This document shows positions 1-8,471 of a stretch of DNA of 64,000 bases, in pieces. The DNA comes from DATFDN01 sp963767645 (GTDB lineage Bacteria; Pseudomonadota; Alphaproteobacteria; Acetobacterales; Acetobacteraceae): the NCBI GenBank assembly GCA_963767645.1, contig CAVYEW010000004.1:248001-312000 (forward strand), given 5' to 3'. Position 1 is the first letter of the stretch; each line of letters begins with the position of its first letter. Both the position numbers and the translations under genes were made by a program. The notes beneath the pieces were generated by a model. It saw nothing but the letters and a program-made list of their open reading frames with translations. It made no database searches and had not been told where the DNA came from.

Positions 1-471
1 TTGAAACCTGGCGCCTCCGCGTTTGAGATATGGGCGACGGATGACCGCTTTACCGTCAAGGATGGCGCGGGCCTGGACGGGATCGCCTTTGGCGGCGATG
101 GAAACCTCTATGTCAATCTCTACAACGGCAACGCCCTGTTCCGGATCGGCGTCAATGGTGACGGCAGCGCCGGAAAGGTCACACAACTGCAGCCGTCGCA
201 GCCGATCGCGCTCTGCGATGGGATGCGCAAGCTGGGCATTAACACCCTCCTCATGATCGAGGGCACTGGAAAGCTGGACCGCATCAGTGTCGAGGGCGAT
301 CATGCCAAAGTCGATGTACTCAAGAGCGGCTATAAGACCCCGGTATCGGTCGTTCAGGTGGGGAACATCGCCTGGGTGCTTGAGGGTCAACTCACCGCCC
401 TGTTCGGCCGCAACCCGGGCAAGCCCGGACCTTTCCGGGCCTATGCGGTGCCCCTGCAGGGGTCAGACTAG
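1..471 (+). CDS. SMP-30/gluconolactonase-like beta-propeller protein, 3' part
   Basis: The frame is open from the first base (a TTG) to a TAG at 469-471, giving 156 residues. The gene almost certainly begins before the window. The phrase GIAFGGDGNLYVNLYNGNAL is the repeated 'predicted-value' blade typical of SMP-30/NHL-like propellers, and the tail PGPFRAYAVPL resembles the last blade of such proteins. A full SMP-30 protein has about 300 residues, so roughly half is visible. No catalytic metal ligand can be assigned from this piece, so the substrate is unknown. A collapsed ModA-like remnant follows on the same strand about 20 bases later. Confidence 0.6.
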   Translation: MKPGASAFEIWATDDRFTVKDGAGLDGIAFGGDGNLYVNLYNGNALFRIGVNGDGSAGKVTQLQPSQPIALCDGMRKLGINTLLMIEGTGKLDRISVEGDHAKVDVLKSGYKTPVSVVQVGNIAWVLEGQLTALFGRNPGKPGPFRAYAVPLQGSD

Positions 472-490
472 CGCGACGTGGGGAAGAAGC

Positions 491-891
491 ATGACTTGGC
501 GACGCTGCTTCTCGGCCTGTTGCTGATCGGAGAAACACCCGCTCTGGCGGACGAGATGGGCGCTGGAAGCCAAGGCGCGGAAGCTGGTCGGCGGTCCGGA
601 TAACAGACCGCTGGTTTCAGGGCACGGGCAAGTGGAGGGTGTGTTCCTTGCCGACAAGGCGGACATGATGCTGGGCTATTGCAGCGGTGCCGCCGAGGTG
701 ATGCGGGACGTGCCCGGAACTTCGTCTCGGTGCCGTTGCCAGCCGAGCTGACCGTGCAGCCGGCCCATGGAATGGTGGTGCTCACCGACGGCATGCCGAC
801 CGATCGCTTCGCGGTGTTCGTCATGTCGGAGCGGGGTCAGGGGATTCTGGCGCGCTACGGCTTCGTGCCGGTCGCTCTGCCAGGCGAATAG
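491..891 (+). pseudogene. molybdate/tungstate-type (ModA-like) substrate-binding protein remnant
   Basis: Three conserved pieces lie in two frames. A hydrophobic leader (ATLLLGLLLIGETPALADE) is read in frame 1 from about 499. A ModA-type C-terminal segment starting WALEAKARKLVGG and running through LADKADMMLGYCSGAAEV is in frame 2, from 557 to about 715. The end, from FVSVPLPAELTVQP to GILARYGFVPVALPGE, is back in frame 1 and stops at 889-891. A normal ModA has about 250 residues; here the leader runs almost directly into the C-terminal third. The middle is therefore deleted and at least two frame changes remain. In the family this protein delivers molybdate to ModBC, and no ModBC genes are visible. 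Not expected to be functional. Confidence 0.7.
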
Positions 892-973
892 GCGCCCAGG
901 GTGTTGCGATAGCCGATCTTGGCGTTCCCGTGCCTCGACGCTAAACCAGACCTGTGCAGGGAAACGCCGACGC

Positions 974-1657
974 ATGATTAACAAGATCGTCCGCTCCATG
1001 GCCGAGGCCATGGATGGCATCCAGGACGGGGCCACCGTGCTGGTCGGCGGCTTCGGCGCCGTTGGACAGCCGAATGCACTGATCGATGGGCTGATCGAGC
1101 AGGGTGCGAAGGACCTCACCATCGCCTGCAACAATGCCGGCGTCGGGCGGATCGGCCTCGCGCGGCTGATGGATCTCGGGCGGGTGCGCAAGATCATCTG
1201 CTCCTTCCCCCGCTCTTCCGATCCGGTGGTGTTCGAGACCCTGTACCGCGCCGGCAAGATCGAGCTGGAGATCGTGCCGCAAGGCACGCTCGCCGAGCGG
1301 ATGCACGCCGCCGGCGCCGGTATCCCGCTCTTCTTCACCGCGACCGGGGTCGGCACCAAGATGGCCGCCGGCAAGGAAGTCCGGGAGATCGACGGGCACA
1401 CCTACATTGCCGAAAAGGCCCTTCCCGGCGACGTCGCGCTGGTCGAGGCCTGGGAGGCGGACCGCTGGGGCAACCTGACCTATCGCCGCGCCGGGCGGAA
1501 CTTCAACCCGGTGATGGCGATGGCCGGAAGGCTGACGATCGTGCAGGCCCAGCATATAAGGGAGCTGGGCGAGATCGACCCCGACAACGTCCACACGCCC
1601 GGCATTTTCGTCGACCGCGTGCTGCACGTCCCCTACGGCGACCCGTCCGGCTTCTAA
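974..1657 (+). CDS. 3-oxoacid/3-oxoadipate CoA-transferase, subunit A
   Basis: The product has 227 residues, a normal length for the alpha subunit of family I CoA-transferases. The CoA-binding glycine loop GGFGAVGQPNALI sits near residues 25-37, followed by the conserved N-x-AG segment. The ATG at 974 was chosen because the family starts with a short basic helix (MINKIVRSMAEAM); the frame is open further upstream without homology. Subunit B follows 11 bases later, so the two are cotranscribed. In the family the heterotetramer moves CoA from succinyl-CoA to an acetoacetate- or 3-oxoadipate-type acid. No ring-cleavage or ketone-body genes flank it, so the substrate stays open. Confidence 0.9.
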   Translation: MINKIVRSMAEAMDGIQDGATVLVGGFGAVGQPNALIDGLIEQGAKDLTIACNNAGVGRIGLARLMDLGRVRKIICSFPRSSDPVVFETLYRAGKIELEIVPQGTLAERMHAAGAGIPLFFTATGVGTKMAAGKEVREIDGHTYIAEKALPGDVALVEAWEADRWGNLTYRRAGRNFNPVMAMAGRLTIVQAQHIRELGEIDPDNVHTPGIFVDRVLHVPYGDPSGF

Positions 1658-1668
1658 GGAGAGTTGCG

Positions 1669-2331
1669 ATGCCCGACACGCAAGCCGCCGCCTTCAAGCC
1701 GCTGGGGCGGACCGAGATGGCCGCCCGCCTGGCGGGCGACATTCCCGAGGGGTGGTACGTCAATCTCGGCATCGGGATTCCCACCGGAGTCGCCGACCAT
1801 GTGCCGCCCGAGCGCGAGGTGGTGTTCCATTCCGAGAACGGCATCCTGGGGATGGGGCCGCAGCCGCCGCAGGATCAGATCGACCCGTGGCTCATCAACG
1901 CCGGAAAGCAATACGTCACGCTGCGCGCCGGTGCCAGCTTCTGTCACCACGCCGACAGCTTCGCGATGATCCGGGGCGGGCATCTTGATCTTTGCGTGCT
2001 CGGCGCCTTTCAGGTGGCGGAGAATGGCGATATCGCCAACTGGGCCACCAGCGAGAACGACACCGCGCCCGCCGTGGGCGGCGCGATGGACCTCGCTGCC
2101 GGCGCCAAGCGGCTCTGGGTGACGATGGAGCACACCACGAAGGACGGACAGCCCAAGCTGGTGCGAAGCTGCTCCTATCCGCTGACGGCAATGCGCGCGG
2201 TCAAGCGCGTTTACACCAATCTTGCTGTCATCGACGTGACGGAGCGCGGTTTCGTTGTACGTGACATGATCCCCGGCCTCGATTTCGAGACGCTGCAGGC
2301 GCGCACCGGCGCCACGCTGCACCGGATGTAG
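1669..2331 (+). CDS. 3-oxoacid/3-oxoadipate CoA-transferase, subunit B
   Basis: This 220-residue protein is the beta subunit partner of the preceding gene. It carries the catalytic glutamate in HSENGILGMGP (Glu near residue 56), which forms the glutamyl-CoA thioester in this family, and the earlier GIGIPTGVADHV loop. A clear AAGGAGAG ribosome site lies just before the ATG at 1669. The reading frame is intact and of usual length. The pair stands alone between an eroded region and an IS remnant, so its pathway cannot be read from context. Confidence 0.92.
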   Translation: MPDTQAAAFKPLGRTEMAARLAGDIPEGWYVNLGIGIPTGVADHVPPEREVVFHSENGILGMGPQPPQDQIDPWLINAGKQYVTLRAGASFCHHADSFAMIRGGHLDLCVLGAFQVAENGDIANWATSENDTAPAVGGAMDLAAGAKRLWVTMEHTTKDGQPKLVRSCSYPLTAMRAVKRVYTNLAVIDVTERGFVVRDMIPGLDFETLQARTGATLHRM

Positions 2332-2439
2332 TTCGGCCGCGAGTTAAACGACGTGTGAGATTGGCCCGATTATTGTTCCTCGACGGTTGCTTTCGAGATT
2401 AGTCTGCGATGATCCTAGCGGCTGATCGGATCGGCCATT

Positions 2440-3400
2440 GGGAAGATCGTAACTATTTTGGGGGTTGTGGGGAAGGGGTGTGTAGGCGTTATATGTGGCT
2501 TGGAAGGTGTGATTGAGGTGAAGCGGGTAGCGAGCGAGCGCGCTAGTTAGGTCAGGTAGGCGGGTAGAGCGGCTGGAAACGAATCAGCGCGGATGGGAGC
2601 GAGAACAGAGCACGTCGATGGCGCGTGGGTGTTAGGTTGTATCACGCATAGAGCTGACGGAAGGGTCGATCAGCTCGAGGAGGAAATCGACCAGTTGCGG
2701 TGGTGCGGGTGTAGGTCGCGGTGAGCGCGTCCGGTGGCGGCTGCAGGCGCTGAACACATAGCTGGCGATGTCGCGCGGCGTAGTCGATTCTGCTTGGCCG
2801 CTCCCGCGGTCTGGCTGGCTTGACGAGGCGCCGGCCGGGGTATTTGCTCGCTTGCGGCCCATCTCGTCAAGACAGACGACTACGCTGCTGTCGGGCGGGA
2901 CGGTGTAGAGGCGCTCGATGGCTCTCTTTTACGTTCGAAGTCCGGATCACCCGTGCGCCACAAGTCTCCTCCTGGCGCTACTTCAGCCTTCGGCAAGCAA
3001 GATTCGCTGATGCGGCTGCGGCGCATGCTGATGCCCGCACGCTGAGATAGGCGACTAGGCGATGAGCGTCACGATGCGAACGGCAGGTCAGATCGGCCGG
3101 ACGGCTCAGCGCGGCGGTGATGACGGCGCTCCGCTCTCGGCGGAGTAGGTGGCGGCGCCGAGCGCATGTCTCTTGCAGACCGGGCAGGCGCGCGCGTTGA
3201 ACCGCTTGAGCCAGAACCGGACCGGGCACGCCAGCCCATCCGGGCGCGACTCGGCGCGCTCAGGCCATCGACGCGTGCGCCGATCTGGGCGCGCGGACCA
3301 ACCCACGCCGAGCGTGCGCGAGCGCGTCATGCGCGCCAGCTCGTCAGCTCGTCGTCGCCAAGGCGCGCACCCGCAGGGTCATCGACGTGCCTCCCCACAG
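2440..3400 (-). pseudogene. IS630-family transposase, degraded
   Basis: Read on the minus strand, pieces of an IS630-type transposase appear in the right order but in changing frames. The N-terminal DNA-binding region shows FWLKRFNARACPVCK, with LPGLQETCARRR in the next frame (about 3150-3260), then SAVITAALSRPADL and HRLVAYLSVR (about 3030-3120). The DDE core start VVVCLDEMGRKRAN is at about 2845-2890, followed by IDYAAR, DIASYVFSA and LVDFLLELIDPSV down to about 2640. Weaker traces resembling the HPRWEF and YWNAHRHPF end motifs occur near 2460-2620. There are several frameshifts and stops, so it cannot be active. Terminal inverted repeats and the TA target duplication were not resolved. Confidence 0.75.
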
Positions 3401-3478
3401 ACTCGTCACCGTTTCCAACGCGCCAGATCAGGAGAAGTCGCAACCAACTTGCCGGACGCACCACTAAGGGAGGAAGCA

Positions 3479-4663
3479 ATGCCGCACGACGTCGTGACGT
3501 CGCCCGAGAGAATAGCCAGTGTTCGGATAACCCCCGACAACGCAACAGTCCTGGCTCAATTGGGCCTTCTCGCCGAGCTTATCGGGACCTGGACAGGTGC
3601 GGGCTTCAATCTCATCGCACGGCCGGACGCCCAAGGGAAATCCAATCTATATCTTCAGCTTAACCAAACCCGCGAAAACCTGAAGATCGATGCGATCGGT
3701 TCGCCGATCCCCAATCGCGGCTTCGGACAGGACGATATTGAACTGTTCGGTCTGACCTATCTTCAGAAGATCAGCGACGTCTTCACCGGCGGGGCACTGC
3801 ATATCGAGCCCGGCCTCTGGGTCACGCAGCCGGCGACGACCTATCCCACAGAGGTGGCGCCGCAGGGGGCGCAGATCATCGCCCGCATGGGATCGATTCC
3901 TCACGGCAATGCAATCCTGGCGCAAGGCATCGCCCAGCATTTCTCCGGCCCTCCTACCCTCAAGACGCCGTCTGCTGAATACGCCTTCTCGCAATTTCCT
4001 TCGTTCAACAGTACGCCGTTCCCCGTGCCGCCGCTGCCGGCGGTGCCGGTCCTCAATGCAGCCGGTTCATCGGAAAAGCTTACCGCGCAGGCCGCCAACG
4101 TGCCGCCCTTCACTCCGTACGACATTGACATTGCGGAGGGTGCCGGCAATCCGAGAACCCCTTTCGGAACCAATCCGCCTGACCCGCCCATAGACAAGAA
4201 CACCAAGATCAACGGCGTCGGTATCCAGGACATCATCAACGACCCGATCACGCTGCTCCAGCAGGTGATCAAGACACAAGTGGCCGAAGGACACACTTTC
4301 GAAGGGGCGGTGCTGAACATAGCGAGCAAGGCGAAGATCACATTCCGCACGAAACAGAATGGCAGTCCGACCGATCCGACACAGGTTGTGAGCGTGACGA
4401 ATGGCGCGGGTGGGATCGAAAACATCCTGTTTCTTGAGGGCGGCGAGCCTGTCGGACCGAAGGGGCCGAACGCGGATACAGCGCTTGTCTATGCGACCTT
4501 CTGGATCGAGAAGGTCTCCCATCCGCAGCGCCATCCCTTCATGCAGCTTCAATACGCGCAGATGGTCATTCTGGATTTTCCCATCTTCACGGCGCTTCCG
4601 GCCGTGGTGAACATCGGCTGGCCCCACATCTCGGTCGCAACGCTTAGGAAGGATTTCAACTAG
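3479..4663 (+). CDS. putative heme-binding beta-barrel (FABP/nitrobindin-like) protein
   Basis: The product has 394 residues. The opening LGLLAELIGTWTGAGFNLIARP resembles the first strand of FABP/nitrobindin-like barrels, followed by RENLKIDAIGSPIPNRG and GALHIEPGLWV. A proline-rich middle (about residues 175-245) separates this from a C-terminal part ending WPHISVATLRKDFN. From memory, bacterial proteins of this layout are catalogued as heme-binding or FMP-type peroxidase-like; that is family recall, not proof. The ATG at 3479 has GGGAGG upstream; the open frame further 5' reads into the IS remnant and is not homologous. No signal peptide. Its base composition looks less GC-rich than neighbours, consistent with transfer. 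Confidence 0.65.
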   Translation: MPHDVVTSPERIASVRITPDNATVLAQLGLLAELIGTWTGAGFNLIARPDAQGKSNLYLQLNQTRENLKIDAIGSPIPNRGFGQDDIELFGLTYLQKISDVFTGGALHIEPGLWVTQPATTYPTEVAPQGAQIIARMGSIPHGNAILAQGIAQHFSGPPTLKTPSAEYAFSQFPSFNSTPFPVPPLPAVPVLNAAGSSEKLTAQAANVPPFTPYDIDIAEGAGNPRTPFGTNPPDPPIDKNTKINGVGIQDIINDPITLLQQVIKTQVAEGHTFEGAVLNIASKAKITFRTKQNGSPTDPTQVVSVTNGAGGIENILFLEGGEPVGPKGPNADTALVYATFWIEKVSHPQRHPFMQLQYAQMVILDFPIFTALPAVVNIGWPHISVATLRKDFN

Positions 4664-4821
4664 CAAGAGTTTTGGCAGGGCGCCTCGGGATTGTGTCCGG
4701 GGCGCCCCTGCCTTCAGGCCAAGCTCGCGACGCAGGATTCGCATCGCCCCGGACCGCGCAATTCTCTCGCGTCCGCGTAACGTTTTTGGCTAAGACGGGA
4801 TTGCATCATTCCGAGCCCGTC

Positions 4822-6003
4822 ATGCGCATCCTCTACAGCCACCGCATCCAGTCCCGCGACGGCCAGAGCGTACACCTGGAGGAACTGGTCGCCGCCTTCC
4901 GGCGGGCCGGGCACGAGGTGCTGGTCGTTGGGCCGACTACCTACGGCAAGGGCAGTTTCGGCGGCGAGGACCGGCTGGTGCGACTGATCCGGAGCTGGCT
5001 GCCGAACGCGATCGGAGAGTTGGCTGAGATCGCCTACAATCTCCCGGCCTATCTGCGCCTGACCCGGGCATTCCGGTCCTTCCGGCCGGACATGATCTAC
5101 GAGCGCTACAACCTGTTCTATGTCGCCGGAGCCTGGCTCGCCCGGCGCCGGCGCGTGCCCTTCTATCTGGAGGTGAACTCGCCGCTGGCGGACGAGCGGA
5201 GCCGCGAGGGCGGGCTTGGGCTGCGCCGCTTGGCGCGCGCAATGGAGCGGTTCGTCTGGAGTGGCGCGGACAGGATCGCCGCCGTTACTGGAGTGCTCGG
5301 CGACCTCATCGTGTCCCAGGGCGCTCCGCGCGCGCGGATCGAGGTTGTCGCGAACGGCATCGACATGGACGCCTTTGCGTCAGTCCCGAACCCGCCGGAA
5401 GGCGGCGCGACGGTCACGCTCGGCTTCGTCGGCTTCATGCGGCCCTGGCATGGTCTGGACCGGCTGCTGCAGGCCGTGGCCCGGCAGGGCGGGACGCGGG
5501 TGCGGCTGCTGATCGTGGGCGACGGCCCGGCGCTGCCCGATTTGCGCCGGCTGACCGAGGCGCTTGGGCTGGCCGGGCGCGTGCGCTTCACCGGCCTTGC
5601 CGGCCGGGAGTCCATCCCGGGACTGCTGGCCGAGATGGACATCGCGATGCAGCCCAAGGTGGTCGCCTACGCATCCCCTCTGAAAGTGTTCGAGTACATG
5701 GCGGCGGGCCGCGCCATCGTGGCGCCGGACCAGCCGAACATCCGCGAGATCCTGGCCCATGAGGAGACGGCGCTGCTGTTCGATCCGGCGGCGCCGGATG
5801 GCATGTGGCAGGCAATCCTGCGTCTGGTCGAAGACGCGAAGCTGCGCCGCCGTCTCGGCATTGCGGCGCGGGAGGAGATCGCGCGGCGCGACTACACTTG
5901 GCGAGCCAACGCGGAGCGGGTCGCGGAATGGGCGCGCGCCGACCTGGGCCGGCGCCCGGTTCCGGTCACGGCGGCACTGGAGCCAGCACCGCCTCGGCCG
6001 TGA
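4822..6003 (+). CDS. glycosyltransferase family 4 (GT-B fold)
   Basis: The protein has 393 residues. The N-terminal acceptor domain starts MRILYSHRIQSRDGQSVHLE and includes YERYNLFYVAGAWLARR. The C-terminal donor domain has VTLGFVGFMRPWHGLDRLL and the GT4 signature PLKVFEYMAAGRAIVAPDQ near residue 285, whose Glu binds the sugar nucleotide. The ATG at 4822 was chosen because homology starts there; an in-frame TTG at 4672 would add a tail without family character. Its 3' end overlaps the end of the convergent SIMPL gene by 38 bases. Donor and acceptor are unknown. Confidence 0.88.
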   Translation: MRILYSHRIQSRDGQSVHLEELVAAFRRAGHEVLVVGPTTYGKGSFGGEDRLVRLIRSWLPNAIGELAEIAYNLPAYLRLTRAFRSFRPDMIYERYNLFYVAGAWLARRRRVPFYLEVNSPLADERSREGGLGLRRLARAMERFVWSGADRIAAVTGVLGDLIVSQGAPRARIEVVANGIDMDAFASVPNPPEGGATVTLGFVGFMRPWHGLDRLLQAVARQGGTRVRLLIVGDGPALPDLRRLTEALGLAGRVRFTGLAGRESIPGLLAEMDIAMQPKVVAYASPLKVFEYMAAGRAIVAPDQPNIREILAHEETALLFDPAAPDGMWQAILRLVEDAKLRRRLGIAAREEIARRDYTWRANAERVAEWARADLGRRPVPVTAALEPAPPRP

Positions 6004-6646
6004 TCGTGGCCGTGACCTCGACCGGGCCTTGCTCGACGCTCGGGCCCGGGGCCGCGACCATGGCGGCGCGCATGGGCATCACTGCCGGCGGCTCGGGCGT
6101 GAGCCGCACCGTGCGAAACGACAGGAAGCGCAGCCCGAGCAGCCCGGCCGCCTCCTCGGCGCGCTTGCGCAGCCCGCCGAGCGCCTGACGCAGCGCCTGG
6201 TCCCGCGCGGCGCGCGCGGCGCGCGCCGACAGCTGCCAACCGAGTTGCTGGACCGCAAGCCCCTGTTTCTGCAAGGCCCCGACCAGGGCGAGCAGCGCCG
6301 GGCCGTCCTGGGCCGACAAGTCGAGCGTCTGGCTCGCCTGCCAAGCCGGGGCTTGGGGGGGCGAGTGCTCCGGCACTAGCCAGACGGCGTATTGTCCGGT
6401 TGTTGGAGTGACCCCCTTGGCCTGATGCGCGGCATCCAACGCCATTGCCATCATCCGGTTCACCGCCTCCTGGGCTGCCGCCGGCTCGGGAGCGGCAACC
6501 TCGGCGCGGAGCGAGGCCGCGATCTCGTCGGGCTGGGCCGTCACGCTCGCCGTCTCGGAGAAGTCGAGGATCGTCTCGGCGCGCGCTGGCCGTCCTGATG
6601 AGGCAGCGACCATGAGGAGGGCAGCAAATGCGAGTCTTCGGCGCAT
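5966..6646 (-). CDS. SIMPL (DUF541) domain periplasmic protein
   Basis: The product has 226 residues. A signal peptide (MRRRLAFAALLMVAASSGRPARA) is followed by ETILDFSETASVTAQPDEI, the start of the SIMPL/DUF541 domain, and the paired LRKRAEEAAGLLGLRF helix before the last strands (VEVTATITAEAVL). In the family these are oxidative-stress or outer-membrane-associated proteins of unclear mechanism. The ATG at 6646 gives a clean leader; a longer in-frame start at 6757 would bury it. It runs convergent to the GT4 gene and divergent from the DMT transporter. Confidence 0.85.
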   Translation of the reverse strand: MRRRLAFAALLMVAASSGRPARAETILDFSETASVTAQPDEIAASLRAEVAAPEPAAAQEAVNRMMAMALDAAHQAKGVTPTTGQYAVWLVPEHSPPQAPAWQASQTLDLSAQDGPALLALVGALQKQGLAVQQLGWQLSARAARAARDQALRQALGGLRKRAEEAAGLLGLRFLSFRTVRLTPEPPAVMPMRAAMVAAPGPSVEQGPVEVTATITAEAVLAPVPP

Positions 6647-6738
6647 AATATTCCCTAAACTGAGGCACATTGACGGGCACGCCGGGGCGTCTAGGCTCGC
6701 CGATGCCGGCGATCTGGCTCCGGCCGGATGTTGCGCGA

Positions 6739-7647
6739 ATGCCCCTGTGGATTCCAATCACCGTCACCGCTGCGCTGTTCCAATGCTGGCGGACCGCCAA
6801 GCAGCAGAAGCTGCGGCACCTGTTGTCAATCAACGGCGCCGGCTTCGTTCGCTTCCTGTATGGGGCGCCGGCGGCGCTGGTCTTTCTGGTGGCCTCGATC
6901 ATTGCCAGCGGCGGCGGGCTGCCGGCGCCGAGCTGGGCGATGCTTGCCTATGCCGCCGCCGGCGGGCTGTGCCAGATCCTCGCTACCAACCTGCTCATCA
7001 TGGCATTCGGCTTCCGCAACTTCGCCGTCGGCACCGCCTACGCCAAGACCGAGGCGGCGCAGACCGCGATCATCGCGCTGGTTCTGCTGCACGAGACCTT
7101 GCGCCCGCTCGCCTGGACGGGGATCGGAGTCGGCCTCTTCGGGGTGCTGATGCTGTCCTTTACTGGGCGAGGCCTTCGGCCGCGCGATCTGGTGCGGGGA
7201 ACCTTGCAGCCAGCGGCGATCAGCGGCCTTGCCGCCGGATTCCTGTTCGCGCTCACCGCCGTGTTCATCAAGCTCGCCAGTCAGTCGGTCGAGGCCCGCG
7301 ACGTGTTCCTGCGCGCGCTCTTCGTGCTGTTCGTGACCAACGCGCTGCAAACTTTCATGCAGGGCGCCTACCTGGCGCTGCGCGATCCGGCCGAGTTGCG
7401 CAAGGCCATCACATCCTGGCGCAGCTCCTCCGTGGTCGGGATGCTGTCGGCCGCGGGCTCGGCGTGTTGGTTCACCGGGTTCGCCATGACCGACGTGGCG
7501 CTGGTCCGCTCGGTCGGGCAGGTGGAGGTCGTGTTCACTCTCCTGTTCAGCCGCTTCTACTTGAAGGAAAGATTGCATATGGCCGACACGGCGGGCCTGC
7601 TGCTCGTCGTGGCCGGGGTGGTGTTGATCGTGTTCGGCGGACGTTAG
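6739..7647 (+). CDS. EamA/DMT-family membrane transporter
   Basis: The protein has 302 residues and about ten hydrophobic segments in two five-helix halves, the drug/metabolite transporter layout. Segments include AALVFLVASIIASGGGL, TAIIALVLLHETLRPLAW and LLLVVAGVVLIVFGG at the end. The phrase GTAYAKTEAAQTAIIALVLLHE with its acidic residue is typical of EamA half-repeats. The ATG at 6739 begins MPLWIPITVTAALFQ, the usual start of this subgroup; earlier in-frame starts at 6670 (TTG) and 6703 add an unlikely leader. Substrate unknown. No coupled partner gene. Confidence 0.85.
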   Translation: MPLWIPITVTAALFQCWRTAKQQKLRHLLSINGAGFVRFLYGAPAALVFLVASIIASGGGLPAPSWAMLAYAAAGGLCQILATNLLIMAFGFRNFAVGTAYAKTEAAQTAIIALVLLHETLRPLAWTGIGVGLFGVLMLSFTGRGLRPRDLVRGTLQPAAISGLAAGFLFALTAVFIKLASQSVEARDVFLRALFVLFVTNALQTFMQGAYLALRDPAELRKAITSWRSSSVVGMLSAAGSACWFTGFAMTDVALVRSVGQVEVVFTLLFSRFYLKERLHMADTAGLLLVVAGVVLIVFGGR

Positions 7648-7655
7648 CTCGCCGC

Positions 7656-8471
7656 TCAGTCTCGCGGCGGGCGACTGACCGCATCGATGTAGCGGCGCAC
7701 CGAAACCTCCATTGCCTGCTTGCCGCCGGTTCGGATCACCCTCTCCCACCACGCGCCGTAGATCGGATCGAACGGCCAGGGCGCCAGCACATCAGCGATG
7801 TGCTGGACGCTGGCGGCGTCGAGCGGAATCAGGTCCGGGTAGCTGCGCATGAAGCTGACCTTCTTGTCCGGCCCGACCTGCACGATATCGCCCGACAGCA
7901 GTGCGCCCTTGCCGCCGGCGCCCTTCGACCAATGCAGCACCGTGCCGCCGGCGAAGTGCCCGCCGCAGCGGATCAGCGTGGCGCCCGGAGCGACCTCGTG
8001 CGTCTCGCCGCTCCAGAACCGGATCGCCGGGTCGGGGCGCATCACCCATTCCCGGTCCGCCTGATGCAGGAACACCGGGGCGCCGAAGGCGCGGCTCCAC
8101 TCGACCATCGACGTGTAATAGTGCGGATGGGAGATCGCGATGGCAGCCAGCCCGCCGAGAGCGCGGACGATCTCAATCGTGGCACTGTCGATGAAGCTGA
8201 TGCAGTCCCAGAGAATGTTGCCGCCCGGCAGGCGCAGCAGCAGCGCACGCTGGCCGATGGCGAAGGATGGCTCGGTGCCGATGCCGAGCAGCCCCGGCTC
8301 TTCCTCGCTGAACGCATTGTGGTGCGTCGGCCCCAGCTTCTCGAGCGCGGTCCAGGACTGGCCGAGCGGGTTCACGTATTGCCGCTCTTCCTGGCAGATC
8401 GCGCATCCGGCCGGCGGGTCGTCCGCAGGCGGGTATTGCGTGCCGCAGGTCGTGCAGATGAAGGCTGTCAT
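7656..8471 (-). CDS. zinc-ribbon + metallo-beta-lactamase-fold protein
   Basis: The protein has 271 residues. The first 30 contain two CxxC pairs (Cys 6, 9, 23, 26), which look like a zinc ribbon. An MBL-like fold follows, with SHPHYYTSM at residues 114-122, GGHFAGGTVLHW near 171 and LLSGDIVQVG near 192. The usual HxHxDH metal motif is reduced to HPHYYT, so the second metal site is probably altered; His172 and Asp195 could still bind one metal. It starts inside the stop of the upstream MFS gene (ATGA overlap), so the two are translationally coupled. Hydrolase activity is not certain. Confidence 0.8.
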   Translation of the reverse strand: MTAFICTTCGTQYPPADDPPAGCAICQEERQYVNPLGQSWTALEKLGPTHHNAFSEEEPGLLGIGTEPSFAIGQRALLLRLPGGNILWDCISFIDSATIEIVRALGGLAAIAISHPHYYTSMVEWSRAFGAPVFLHQADREWVMRPDPAIRFWSGETHEVAPGATLIRCGGHFAGGTVLHWSKGAGGKGALLSGDIVQVGPDKKVSFMRSYPDLIPLDAASVQHIADVLAPWPFDPIYGAWWERVIRTGGKQAMEVSVRRYIDAVSRPPRD

